Position numbers and translations under genes: made by a program
The notes under the pieces: generated by a model
The model's input: the letters and a program-made list of their open reading frames with translations, nothing else
What the model was told of the DNA's origin: nothing
The model's database searches: none
Virus record (IMG/VR): IMGVR_UViG_3300042154_000564
Location: 1-36,462 of that record
DNA: 36,462 bases
Strand: one strand, 5' to 3'
Source: a virus
Shown here: positions 22,415 through 31,946 of the stretch, piece after piece
How positions within the stretch are numbered: position 1 is the first letter of the stretch
How the letters are laid out: each line of letters begins with the position of its first letter

Positions 22415-25400
22415 TTATTTTTCTAAATTTTCTAATTTATCAATTTTATCTGATAATTCTTTTATTGCTTCAACTAGAAGAGCAACAACTCTTTCATACT
22501 TGATAGCTTTATAACCATTCGCTCTAGTTGCTACAATTTCAGGAAGAACTTCTTCAACTTCTTGAGCAATTAAACCAATATCATGCTTTCTAACAAAGTA
22601 GTCATCTTGACCACCTCTTTCTTCTATATATGCATCTATCCAATCATATTCAACACCATTAAGTTTTTGTACTTTCTGAATTGCATTCGAAATGTTAACG
22701 ATATTTTCTTTTAGTCTTCTATCTGAAGAAGCGTATGCTGTAATATTATCAAACGCAAGAATTTCACCAGGAACGTTGGATGGTGCTATACCAACACCAA
22801 TCGAGTTAAATTGTGAGTTTTGTGATGTGCTAGTGAATGTACCTGCGCTTGTAGCGAAGGCGCTCGCACTGTTTGCAACACCAAAAGCTGCGGCTGCGTG
22901 TGTTTGTGCTGTTGCTGCGTTGGTTGTGGCGGTGTTAGCTTGGTTATATCCAGAAGTTGCGTGGGTTGACGCTGTGTTAGCTCTACCAAAAGCTGAGTTA
23001 GCATATGAACTTGCGGACGCAGCATTGGATATACCAGTATTAGCAAAAGTACCAGCGCTAGTTGCTGTTGAGCTTGCTGTGTTGGCTTGGCCATAAGCGC
23101 TGTTAGCATAACTGCCTGATGTTACGGCTCTCTGATCAGCAGTTGCTGCGTTAGTAATACCTGTGTTGGCATAAGAACTTGCGCTTGCGGCATTAGTTGT
23201 AGCATTATTAGCTTGCAAGTAACCTGCTGTTGCATGAGTTAATGCAGTATTAGCAAAAGTTTCAGCGGCACTTGAAGCAACATTACTATAATTTGTACCA
23301 TCGTTTGTGAATGTCCACTTATCGATAGTTTCATTCCAAAGGAACGATGTTGCTGTTGATGAACCTCGATTTACAGTAATACCAGCATTTTCTGTCGGTG
23401 ATGTTGATCCTAACACATCAGCATTTAGATTGATGATGTTATCACCAACGTTTAATTCCGTTGTGTTAATGTACGTAACGTTACCAGAAACAGTTAGATT
23501 TCCTGATACAGTAACGTTATTTGCAACAACTAGATTACCACTAATTGTACCACCAGAGGCATTTAATTTTGTATTGGCTGTTGCAAAAGCACTGTTAGCG
23601 TATGAACCTGCTGAGACTGCTTTTTGATCCGCTGTCGCTGCGTTGGTTAAAGCTGTGTTAGCAAACGTTCCTGCACTATTAGCATGCTGTGTTGCGGTAT
23701 TAGCTTGTAGGTAAGCGCTATTAGCAAACGTTCCTGCACTATTAGCATGCTGCGTTGCAGTATTAGCTTGGTTATACGCTGGTTGGATTTGTGGTGCAAC
23801 GTTGTTTGCAGAATCAAAAGCCGCTTGAGCTAAGATGTTCCCGGTGTTTGCTTTAGCGAAAGCAAGATTAGCGTAAGTTGACGCTGATGTAGTGTTGATC
23901 GATAAAGTATTAACGTTAGCATCAACATAAGATTTCAAACTACTATTTGCAGTAACAATTAAACCGTTAAGTATGTTTACTGTGTTTGATGTCGCTAATG
24001 TACTTGTGCTAATAGAAGTCAAACTACTGCTAATTAAATTAGCTGTCAGTAATCTTGAATACGACGTCGAATCGTTTGTGTTTAAAACGTCTCGAACTTC
24101 CCATTGGCGATCGGGTTCATTCCATCTAATGTATGCGTTAGCGTTTGCTGTTCCTGATACGGATGAAGTATTACCTCTGTTTACGCCAATGTAAGAAAAA
24201 CCAGAACCGTTTGGTTGAGGAGTAACGCTTCTAAGAACAATAATATTACTATCAAAACTAGTTGGACCAGTAATAGTCAAATTACCTGTTACTTGTAAGT
24301 TGCCGTTAATAGAAGTATCGACTAGCGTTGTTGCCCCAGCCACGACTAAACTACCGCCAACATCCGCTCTACCTGTAGTTCTCAGCGTTCCTGTATGAGT
24401 TAATCCGGTTGTTACTAAATTACCTGAAGTCGTGTTTCCAGTTACTGTCAACGCACCACCAACAGACTCGCTTCCAGAAACAACAGATGCTCCAACACGA
24501 GACGTTCCAGCTGTTGTGACGTTTCCAGAAGTAGTGTTGCCAACGACGTTTAGAGTTGTTGATACATCAACTTGTCCAGAACTTCTCAAGGATCCAGTAT
24601 GAGTTAATCCGGTTGTTACCAAATTACCTGAAGTTGTATTACCAACGACATCGAGAGTTGTAGATACATCTACACGTCCAGTGCTTCTTAGAGTCCCAGT
24701 ATGAGTTAATCCGGTTGTCACTAAATTGCCAGAAGTAGTATTGCCAACAACACCGAGGGTTGTAGCTACGTCTACACGACCAGCGCTTCGTAATGTTCCA
24801 GTATGAGTTAAACCAGGTGTTACTAGATTACCCGATGTTGTATTACCTGTAACACCTAGAGTGCCTGCAACAGTTGCGTTTCCAGTTACACCAAGGGTTT
24901 GAATGCTTGCGTTTAAAATGTTACCTGTAATAATGCGGCTAGTGGTTACAGATTCGTCTGTAATCTCAGCGTAGGTTATCGTAGAATCGTTTGAAGTCAA
25001 AGTCCAAACGTTTGCTGTGTTGATGTATGCTGAGCCTGTGTTTATGAATAGAACACCACTTGTTCCATCTAATCTTAAAACACCGTTTACAGTTTCGTTA
25101 CCATTAACCGTTACATTACCATTAGCACGTACGTTACCAGTATAGATGGTACGAACTACTTGCATATCAGCGTTAACTAGAGCGTTATTAGCAACTTGAA
25201 GTGCTGATCCCCTACCTAAAACAACAAGAATATTACCAACAGTAACGTTACCAGTCTGTGATGATTGAATACCAACGTCTAACTCATTACCAATATTCAA
25301 ATCTTTCTGGATCAATGCACTGTTAGCAACTTGTAGTGAGGTGCCTTCTGATGTTAGAATTAATGATGATGTGTTAGTAAACGTTAAGGTGCCGTTTGAC

Positions 25401-25507
25401 TTTACATAAGCACCAGTTTCTAAAGAATTGAGAGCAGTCGCCTCTTGGTTGGTTTGAATTCGCCATTCATCAATAGTGTTGGTTCTTGATATTATTGGAA
25501 TTGTCAT
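22415..25507 (-). CDS. Tail fibre with beta repeats, heptad arrays and S74 chaperone
   Basis: This 1030-aa fibre begins MTIPIISRTNTIDEWRIQTN, a start often seen in T4-like marine fibre proteins. Residues about 200-390 are beta repeats of 34 aa (GNTTSGNLVTTGLTHTGTL then RSTGRVDVSTTLDV), likely a beta-helical or triple-stranded shaft. Two copies of a beta domain follow (about 410-490 and 650-740, with VNRGxxS and IRWNE or FLWNE then W), each before an Ala-rich heptad array. The C-terminus is a complete S74 chaperone: SSDRRLKENI with S928 and K933, GVEYDWIDA, DIGLIAQEVEEVLPEIV and a terminal coiled coil. S74 domains trimerise fibres and self-cleave before the Ser, which would leave a shaft of about 927 aa. 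It follows the small coiled-coil gene by six bases. Confidence 0.9.
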   Translation of the reverse strand: MTIPIISRTNTIDEWRIQTNQEATALNSLETGAYVKSNGTLTFTNTSSLILTSEGTSLQVANSALIQKDLNIGNELDVGIQSSQTGNVTVGNILVVLGRGSALQVANNALVNADMQVVRTIYTGNVRANGNVTVNGNETVNGVLRLDGTSGVLFINTGSAYINTANVWTLTSNDSTITYAEITDESVTTSRIITGNILNASIQTLGVTGNATVAGTLGVTGNTTSGNLVTPGLTHTGTLRSAGRVDVATTLGVVGNTTSGNLVTTGLTHTGTLRSTGRVDVSTTLDVVGNTTSGNLVTTGLTHTGSLRSSGQVDVSTTLNVVGNTTSGNVTTAGTSRVGASVVSGSESVGGALTVTGNTTSGNLVTTGLTHTGTLRTTGRADVGGSLVVAGATTLVDTSINGNLQVTGNLTITGPTSFDSNIIVLRSVTPQPNGSGFSYIGVNRGNTSSVSGTANANAYIRWNEPDRQWEVRDVLNTNDSTSYSRLLTANLISSSLTSISTSTLATSNTVNILNGLIVTANSSLKSYVDANVNTLSINTTSASTYANLAFAKANTGNILAQAAFDSANNVAPQIQPAYNQANTATQHANSAGTFANSAYLQANTATQHANSAGTFANTALTNAATADQKAVSAGSYANSAFATANTKLNASGGTISGNLVVANNVTVSGNLTVSGNVTYINTTELNVGDNIINLNADVLGSTSPTENAGITVNRGSSTATSFLWNETIDKWTFTNDGTNYSNVASSAAETFANTALTHATAGYLQANNATTNAASASSYANTGITNAATADQRAVTSGSYANSAYGQANTASSTATSAGTFANTGISNAASASSYANSAFGRANTASTHATSGYNQANTATTNAATAQTHAAAAFGVANSASAFATSAGTFTSTSQNSQFNSIGVGIAPSNVPGEILAFDNITAYASSDRRLKENIVNISNAIQKVQKLNGVEYDWIDAYIEERGGQDDYFVRKHDIGLIAQEVEEVLPEIVATRANGYKAIKYERVVALLVEAIKELSDKIDKLENLEK
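24393..24860 (-). repeat. 102-bp tandem repeats in the 1030-aa fibre
   Basis: The DNA word GTATGAGTTAATCCGGTTG or close variants occurs at 24393, 24597, 24699 and 24801, intervals of exactly 204, 102 and 102 bases. Each 102-bp unit encodes a 34-residue beta repeat. The copy expected at 24495 has diverged (GTSRVGASVVSGSESVGG). Copies are similar enough to recombine. Confidence 0.88.
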
Positions 25508-25513
25508 AATGGC

Positions 25514-25744
25514 CTAGTTTTCTCTTAGCATTAATTGTTTAAGCATTTGTTTTATTTCTGACAAGTCTTGATTGAGACCTGCAATTTGTGTTTTCATATT
25601 ATTTATGTCTTCAGCTTTAGTGTTTAAACTGTTGCTTAAACGTTTTCTAGCTTCGTTTTGCTCTATTGCTGTGCGGTTGACAGTCAATAGAGCGTTTGTG
25701 TTTGTATCCTTAACGTAAGGTGTTCCCTCAACAGGTACTAGCAT
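25514..25744 (-). CDS. Small coiled-coil structural protein
   Basis: I start this gene at 25744, giving 76 aa beginning MLVPVEGTPYVKDTNTNALL. GGAG lies about 9 bases upstream and the previous stop is four bases away, whereas the longer frame to 25798 would overlap the end of the DUF4815 gene. After the short N-terminal strand region, residues 30-74 form a Leu/Gln/Lys helix with heptad spacing (LSNSLNTKAEDINNMKTQIA then LNQDLSEIKQMLKQLML). Similar small proteins sit after the DUF4815 gene in T4-like marine phages, from memory of that gene order. It is probably a trimeric virion connector. Confidence 0.75.
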   Translation of the reverse strand: MLVPVEGTPYVKDTNTNALLTVNRTAIEQNEARKRLSNSLNTKAEDINNMKTQIAGLNQDLSEIKQMLKQLMLREN

Positions 25745-25748
25745 AATA

Positions 25749-28700
25749 CTACTCCGCAGGTAAAGCAATAATACGCAAGTCTTTAACCTTAGGTACAATT
25801 GCAGGATCCGTTGAAACCATCACTATTTTGATAGCAAATGTTTTGAATGTGTCGTACGTCACGCCATCATCAGACGTGTATGTAATTTGATTTGCTGTTA
25901 ATGACGGTCTATACTCATACTCACGATACTCAGTATCAGTTTTAGATGCTGTTGTGGTTGGATTTACACATTCGAGTTTTTGATATGGTCTATCTTTGAA
26001 CGCTGTGCCATCTAAAGCAGATAACGCTTTATAGAACACATGAACTTCAGAACTACCTTGTTTATTTGCAGATAAGAACACACGCAAATCACCAGAATCA
26101 AACCCATCAGCAAGTGTGATTGGTTTAGTAATATACCTTGCGTCAACAGGACCACCAGTACTATCGTACTCAGAATTTAATACTATAGATGCGTTAGCGC
26201 CTGTTGCTGAGTTAACAGTAATACTATAATCATCGATATAACCTGAACCACCAGAAACTACATTCACACCAACAACATTACCGTTTGCACCATCTACGAC
26301 TAAGTAAACGTTAGCACCAGAGCCTGTAGATGAATTTACAGTGATGGTGTTTGAGTTTGAGTAACCAGATCCTGACGTAATAATGTTGAAATCTGACGAT
26401 TCGATTACTGCATTATCTACAAAGTTTTCCCACGCATTTAGATACAAGCTCTCTAACGAGATTAATGGTGTAACTGCATCGTCTGTTGTAGACATTTCTA
26501 TCTGAACAGTGAAGTCTCCTTTTGCAAGTAACTCTTTACGACGAGTACCAACGATATATAAATCATCGTCACCAAACGAGTAAGTCAGTTGTGGTATAAA
26601 GTCACGATAAGACGTTTCCTTACTCAATCCCACAGGTTTAGAGATAAATGAGTAGTTTGTGCTTATAGCAGTTTCAGACATAGGGACAAGTGCTGTCTGG
26701 ATCAATCTAAATTTATCCATATAACGCAAACTTGATTGAGCAGAACTTTCAAGAGCAAACGTTGCTGGACTTGAGGAGAACACACAACGGTTTAATCTAA
26801 ACATCATGTCCTCATTAATATATGGAGTGTATTCCATACTGTTCTGAGATTTGTATAATGTTCCTAGATACGGTTGTGAAGCAACAAATTCATTATTCGT
26901 TGTTGTTGCACCCTTTTCAGCTACCCACAAAGATGTATCTGGTGTGTCTGAAAGAACTACAATAGCATACATACCAGGCTTCAAGAACACTGGTGATGGG
27001 AACGTGAATTTAGTTGCTGTTGCACTATTTGTTAGCGACGGGTTATCTGACACTACAATCTCTGAAGGATACTTAACAACAACAGATTCTGGATACCAGA
27101 AATCTGCAGATGGCGTAGCATTCACTGTAGGTCTAATTTGAACCATAATAGGGATGTCTTCGTCGTCTTTAGATTTAAAGAACAAATCAACACTTTCCAA
27201 GAACATACCGTTTGGATACACGGTATCATCAACAAAGAACGTTTGTGCCAACGGATCAACTCTCCAAGTTTGTGTGATTCTAGATGTTGATGATGTTTTT
27301 TGTAGTATAGGTGAAGTAACTTTTCCTACCAATTGAGGTTCAACATCAATGTTATAAACCGTGTTTAAAAGATTAGTTTTATCTACTTTCAAACCTGAAC
27401 ACACGTATGTTTTTTCGCTGAATGAAATTGCTTCAGTATCATACGTGTTATTGAACGACTCTGTTAATCTGAATTTTCTTTCGCCTGTGCGGAAAGTTGC
27501 TTTAGGTGGAATAAAGATACCGGACGCTTGACCTAGTTTATTAGTGACTGGATTACCAATACTATAAATCCAAGTGCCAGTTCTATTAGCGGTAGTAGTG
27601 GTGCCACTAATTGTAGCTACTTTGGTTGACGTATTATATCCTATAATGGTATATTGATTACCAACACCACCATCCACTGAAGTCTCTTCATACACTAAAC
27701 TAATAGTATTTCCTGATATGTTAACACTTGGTGCGTCAGACGCTAGAGTAATTGTGCTAGCACCTACAGCGCGAGTTAAACCAGATCTGTGATCATTTAC
27801 TGAGTTGATTACAAAGTATTTACCGGAATCTAACCCAAAAACAAATTTACTTGTTAGAGGTTTACCTGTGGCGTTAATAATACTTGCGTTGGCGGAGCCC
27901 ACTTCAGAGTTGGTCACAGTCACTAGATCGTAACTAGTGCCACCAGATATGAAGCTAGCTAAATTAGCAGCTAAATCTACGGTAGTGTTTGCTATCAAAC
28001 AATTTTCGGTTGATAGCAAGGTGACGTTTGCGTTTAGTGTTACTTTGTTTGGAACAACAATATATTTGTTAACATCAACGTCATCAAAGAAAGAATACAT
28101 CTTAGTATTCGGTCTCATAGCGTTAGCATTAAAAATAATAGGACTAGCCTTCATGTATGGTTGAATTGCTATATCAGTAACAAAACTGCCTACATCAACT
28201 TCACTTGATGATGTACTAATTTGTTTTTGATATAATTCAGCACCAGACGATATGAAAGTTGAGTCTGTTGTTGTTTGTAAATTACCGTTAGTTCTTTTAC
28301 CTAGTCTTACTGTTCGGTTTGTAACGGTTGTAATAGTTTCAAACCATTTATTATCAACAATCTTTGCAAAAGGATTATCTTTGTCGTTAATCCAATTAGG
28401 ATTTGTTTTATATTCTTGATCAGAAATAAATTTAAATGCGTCGTTAACAAAATTAAATGCGGACTCAAGACCTTGTGCTGAGTTTAAAGTAACCTGAGCG
28501 GTAATGTCGGTATCAACATCAGCAGCATATTCCGGAACAAGTTTCAAACTACCTTTAAAATTAGCGTATAAAGCGTTAGCAATTGGTATTGATTTTGTTG
28601 CATACGGTTGGGTTGCAAATACAGCGGTTGTGTAGTCTAACAATAAGGATTTCTTACTGTTGACACCTACAGTATTATAAGCACCCAAACTAGCCGCTTC

Positions 28701-31700
28701 GTTTAACTCAAGTTTAAACGTTCTCATTAAAGAGGCTGGTTTTAATTCAGAATCTTCAATTAAATTACGGTTATCAAAACCAACATCTGACCTTGTTGCT
28801 TGAGTGTCTGTAGTAATGAAATTGTCTGTTAAAATACCATACTTAGAACGCTCTAAACCATTAGCGTCAAGTATTTTAGAATCTGTTGCAGACTTCTCTA
28901 AGCCAGTCAAGGCTACATAATACTCAAGAGTTTTAATACGAGTCTCAAAAGAACCAATATCGTTCATAGTAAAGCGACGGTTGTTTTTAAAATCCGCTTT
29001 AATTTCTTTAACAGATTCTGTGTACGCTGGCACGTTTAGAGTGTAAATTAGCATATCCTGTTGATCTACAGGAGGAGCAATAGGTTTAACTGACGGTTTA
29101 CCTTTAACTACACCAAACTCGCGAGATGGTTTAACAACAACTTGATCAACTCTAGACAAGTAGTATTCAGCGCTTAATGTTGCTACACTATCAGAATCTA
29201 CGTTAACCGCACCGGTGATATTGTTTGAACCAATTCCTCTAGTAGGTCTAAAATCTAAAGCGGAACGTAACTGAGTGAATTTACTATCAGCTTTATTATC
29301 AAAATACGTAATGTCGTCGTACGTGAAATTAGAGCCTGCCTTCAGATAAGAATCGACAGTAAACAAACCATCAATTTGTGGTGATGGTGCTGATTGATGG
29401 CTTAGATACTTATACTGAACGTAAATTCTACCACGAGGAGAACTATACCCGCGTTTCAATTTAATTGTTGCGTGATCATAGTGAGTTCTTCTTTGGCCAT
29501 TATCAAACTCGTAATTTGATGTAACGTTATGAGCATCACTAGTTAACATAGCGGTAGTTACGTTGGCTGAGTTTGATAAAGAATCTGTAATACGAACAAT
29601 CTGATAAACATCAGGTACTTGTAAGCTAACTGTTTTACCTGGTGTTTTTAAATCGGTAAGTGTGCTAGCACCATTAAACCAAGTTGCTCCAATATCGTTA
29701 AACACGATACCCACACCAGACACTACAGTTTTATTGGTTGAATTGGATGCGTCTAACGTGTTAGTGACATCTAATTCAGCAGGAACTTTAGCGTGTAGGT
29801 CGACGTTTGCAGTCAGCGGTAATAATTGCTTACCTCGAATAGCACCTGAAGTGCCGTTTTCTGCATTATTTACTTTAGTTTTAATAATGAAGTCGGCTCT
29901 AACGCCAGATGTTCCTACATTGATACTTAGTGAAGATGTACTTACAGCAGTAACCGTAAAGTAGTTGTTAGCTAGACTTAATACTGTATTAGCAACGATA
30001 CCGGAAGTTCCGTTAGCAGCAGAGTTGTATTTAACAAAACAGGTAATGTTATTTAATATAGTGGTATCATCTAAAACTCCACCAGCACCCGCAAAAGCAA
30101 ATGTGTCGGTTCCTTCAGTTGATAATGTAATGATGCCACCAGCATCAGATAATTTATCGCTATACACTTTCTTAGAGTAAAAGTCTAGATTAGAAATGGA
30201 TCCAGCTTTGATAGCGTCAAAAGGTAAGTCAAAAACAAGAGCTTGTCTGTTTGGTTCTGTAACGTAAGCGTATCCTGTTAAAGTATCTTTCGAGTCTGTA
30301 TCAACATTTGCAGCAAACGTTTTTGAAAGACCTGAACGAATTACAACAGACTCAGCAACTTTAAAGTCTGAGTCGATAGAGAATGTGTTTGCGCTTGATG
30401 GTGTAAACGGTAGATTTTGCGATAGTGTAATTACTCGAGTCGATCCAACTGACGATGCAATTAAAATTGGCTGAACTGAAGTACCGCCAGCATCTGTAAT
30501 TCTAAAATACATATTAGCATAAGCGTCGTTACTTGCACTTGTTGAGAAACCTGCAGGTAAAGTAATTGTGTTTGCAGAAGCAGCGGACGCAATCGTTCCT
30601 GTAATAGAAGTACCTGTCACATCAAAAACACTAGTTTTCAATGAGTGGGTTTGTCCGTTTGCGGAATTGGTAGAGTCGTTATAGCCTAACGTACTTACTC
30701 GTAACGAACCGATAATAGTTGAGTTATACGCAGCAGTTGTTGAGACGTTGACGCTTCCTGTAGAAACACAGTGGATATCTAATTTAGGAAACGTTGATAT
30801 ATCCAACGAACCGTTAACAGAATTCAAAGTTAGAGTGCTTCTTACAGCGGTCGGTAAATCGTAATCGGAAATGTTAGACGTGTCACGCGCTCTATCAATA
30901 GCGATAGTCGTTGGAGCAATCGTTTGAAATTCGTATCCACCAACGTACGCTTTACCTGGATCAAGAACAGCAGAGAATTTACTTGCTTGAATGTTATTGT
31001 TAGCGTCGTAAGATTCTTCTTGTAACGAAATAACGAAAGGATCTACAGTATAATTACCTGATTCGTCGTACGTACGTCGAGCTAATGTCTTCTCAATTTC
31101 ACTGTATATAGGGTAATTAATTTCTTTAGTTTTTACACCATTAACGATACGAATGATTTCAAAGAAAGATGAGCTATCTGCAGAATCTAAAGTACGTTTA
31201 GATAGAGTTGTTGATATTTTAAATCTGTTTGCGCCTGGCGCTTGATAGTTGTATGCACCTTGAGCTGGATCTAGTAGTGAAGTGTCGTCAATATAATCAA
31301 CGATCAACTCTTCAAACTCGATACCAATCTTATATGATGGTTGAGAGAATACGGTTGTTGATAGATGTCCTTTACGATAGAAGGTTTCAAGAACCAAAAA
31401 TTGTGGGGTTACTTTAACAAATTGTCCTTTGAAATAATAAACACCTTCTTGGATACTTGCTACGTACGAACGACCGACAGCATTTGAACCGTAAACTTGA
31501 GCGTATATATTTTGACCAAATATTTTTATTTCGTCATCTTCAGCAAACAAGTTACCACTTAAATACTTAACAATAAGAATAGGTTGAGCAGTCGAAGTGT
31601 CTACAGCAATAACTTTTGCACGAACTTGTTTAGATGAGTTGTATGAGGTTATTGTCTTACCTAAAAAATCTGTAGGAGTGATATCGATACTGTTGTATTG

Positions 31701-31937
31701 TGTTTGAAGAGTAACGTAGTTGGCTCTATCATCCAAAGAGACTTTACCGCCAATGATAGGACTACCACTCTTAAAGATGTGGTTACCAAATTTTTCAATC
31801 TGATTAGATAGTATAGTTTGTAGTTGGGTAAGCTCACGCGCTTGGACCGAATACCCAGGTTGGAATAGAACTCGTAAAAAGTTCTTGTCCTCATCAAAGT
31901 CGTCATAATATGGATCGTAATTGAACGTAGTTGTCAT
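25749..31937 (-). CDS. DUF4815-type giant tail/baseplate protein
   Basis: This 2062-aa protein begins TTFNYDPYYDDFDEDKNF and continues FQPGYSVQARELTQLQTILS and FGNHIFKSGSPIIGG, the signature of the DUF4815 virion protein of T4-like marine phages. The middle is a long beta-rich region with many SSNTITL-type strands. The last 500 residues contain WRVDPLAQTFFV, ESVDLFFKSKD and PGMYAIVVLSDTPD motifs. A GSGY module (about 1849-1916) interrupts the C-terminal part. It occupies the T4 gene 9-10 position, between gp8 and the fibres, so an adaptor linking baseplate to fibres is likely; direct homology to gp9 or gp10 cannot be shown from here. It is ten bases after gp8. Confidence 0.85.
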   Translation of the reverse strand: MTTTFNYDPYYDDFDEDKNFLRVLFQPGYSVQARELTQLQTILSNQIEKFGNHIFKSGSPIIGGKVSLDDRANYVTLQTQYNSIDITPTDFLGKTITSYNSSKQVRAKVIAVDTSTAQPILIVKYLSGNLFAEDDEIKIFGQNIYAQVYGSNAVGRSYVASIQEGVYYFKGQFVKVTPQFLVLETFYRKGHLSTTVFSQPSYKIGIEFEELIVDYIDDTSLLDPAQGAYNYQAPGANRFKISTTLSKRTLDSADSSSFFEIIRIVNGVKTKEINYPIYSEIEKTLARRTYDESGNYTVDPFVISLQEESYDANNNIQASKFSAVLDPGKAYVGGYEFQTIAPTTIAIDRARDTSNISDYDLPTAVRSTLTLNSVNGSLDISTFPKLDIHCVSTGSVNVSTTAAYNSTIIGSLRVSTLGYNDSTNSANGQTHSLKTSVFDVTGTSITGTIASAASANTITLPAGFSTSASNDAYANMYFRITDAGGTSVQPILIASSVGSTRVITLSQNLPFTPSSANTFSIDSDFKVAESVVIRSGLSKTFAANVDTDSKDTLTGYAYVTEPNRQALVFDLPFDAIKAGSISNLDFYSKKVYSDKLSDAGGIITLSTEGTDTFAFAGAGGVLDDTTILNNITCFVKYNSAANGTSGIVANTVLSLANNYFTVTAVSTSSLSINVGTSGVRADFIIKTKVNNAENGTSGAIRGKQLLPLTANVDLHAKVPAELDVTNTLDASNSTNKTVVSGVGIVFNDIGATWFNGASTLTDLKTPGKTVSLQVPDVYQIVRITDSLSNSANVTTAMLTSDAHNVTSNYEFDNGQRRTHYDHATIKLKRGYSSPRGRIYVQYKYLSHQSAPSPQIDGLFTVDSYLKAGSNFTYDDITYFDNKADSKFTQLRSALDFRPTRGIGSNNITGAVNVDSDSVATLSAEYYLSRVDQVVVKPSREFGVVKGKPSVKPIAPPVDQQDMLIYTLNVPAYTESVKEIKADFKNNRRFTMNDIGSFETRIKTLEYYVALTGLEKSATDSKILDANGLERSKYGILTDNFITTDTQATRSDVGFDNRNLIEDSELKPASLMRTFKLELNEAASLGAYNTVGVNSKKSLLLDYTTAVFATQPYATKSIPIANALYANFKGSLKLVPEYAADVDTDITAQVTLNSAQGLESAFNFVNDAFKFISDQEYKTNPNWINDKDNPFAKIVDNKWFETITTVTNRTVRLGKRTNGNLQTTTDSTFISSGAELYQKQISTSSSEVDVGSFVTDIAIQPYMKASPIIFNANAMRPNTKMYSFFDDVDVNKYIVVPNKVTLNANVTLLSTENCLIANTTVDLAANLASFISGGTSYDLVTVTNSEVGSANASIINATGKPLTSKFVFGLDSGKYFVINSVNDHRSGLTRAVGASTITLASDAPSVNISGNTISLVYEETSVDGGVGNQYTIIGYNTSTKVATISGTTTTANRTGTWIYSIGNPVTNKLGQASGIFIPPKATFRTGERKFRLTESFNNTYDTEAISFSEKTYVCSGLKVDKTNLLNTVYNIDVEPQLVGKVTSPILQKTSSTSRITQTWRVDPLAQTFFVDDTVYPNGMFLESVDLFFKSKDDEDIPIMVQIRPTVNATPSADFWYPESVVVKYPSEIVVSDNPSLTNSATATKFTFPSPVFLKPGMYAIVVLSDTPDTSLWVAEKGATTTNNEFVASQPYLGTLYKSQNSMEYTPYINEDMMFRLNRCVFSSSPATFALESSAQSSLRYMDKFRLIQTALVPMSETAISTNYSFISKPVGLSKETSYRDFIPQLTYSFGDDDLYIVGTRRKELLAKGDFTVQIEMSTTDDAVTPLISLESLYLNAWENFVDNAVIESSDFNIITSGSGYSNSNTITVNSSTGSGANVYLVVDGANGNVVGVNVVSGGSGYIDDYSITVNSATGANASIVLNSEYDSTGGPVDARYITKPITLADGFDSGDLRVFLSANKQGSSEVHVFYKALSALDGTAFKDRPYQKLECVNPTTTASKTDTEYREYEYRPSLTANQITYTSDDGVTYDTFKTFAIKIVMVSTDPAIVPKVKDLRIIALPAE

Positions 31938-31946
31938 TTTTTACCT

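Noticed and set aside
22692-23096. 134-aa plus-strand frame rich in Ala/Val/Leu resembling a membrane protein
   Set aside because: It is antisense to the Ala-rich heptad repeats of the 1030-aa fibre, whose codons yield hydrophobic shadows; no supporting start signal.
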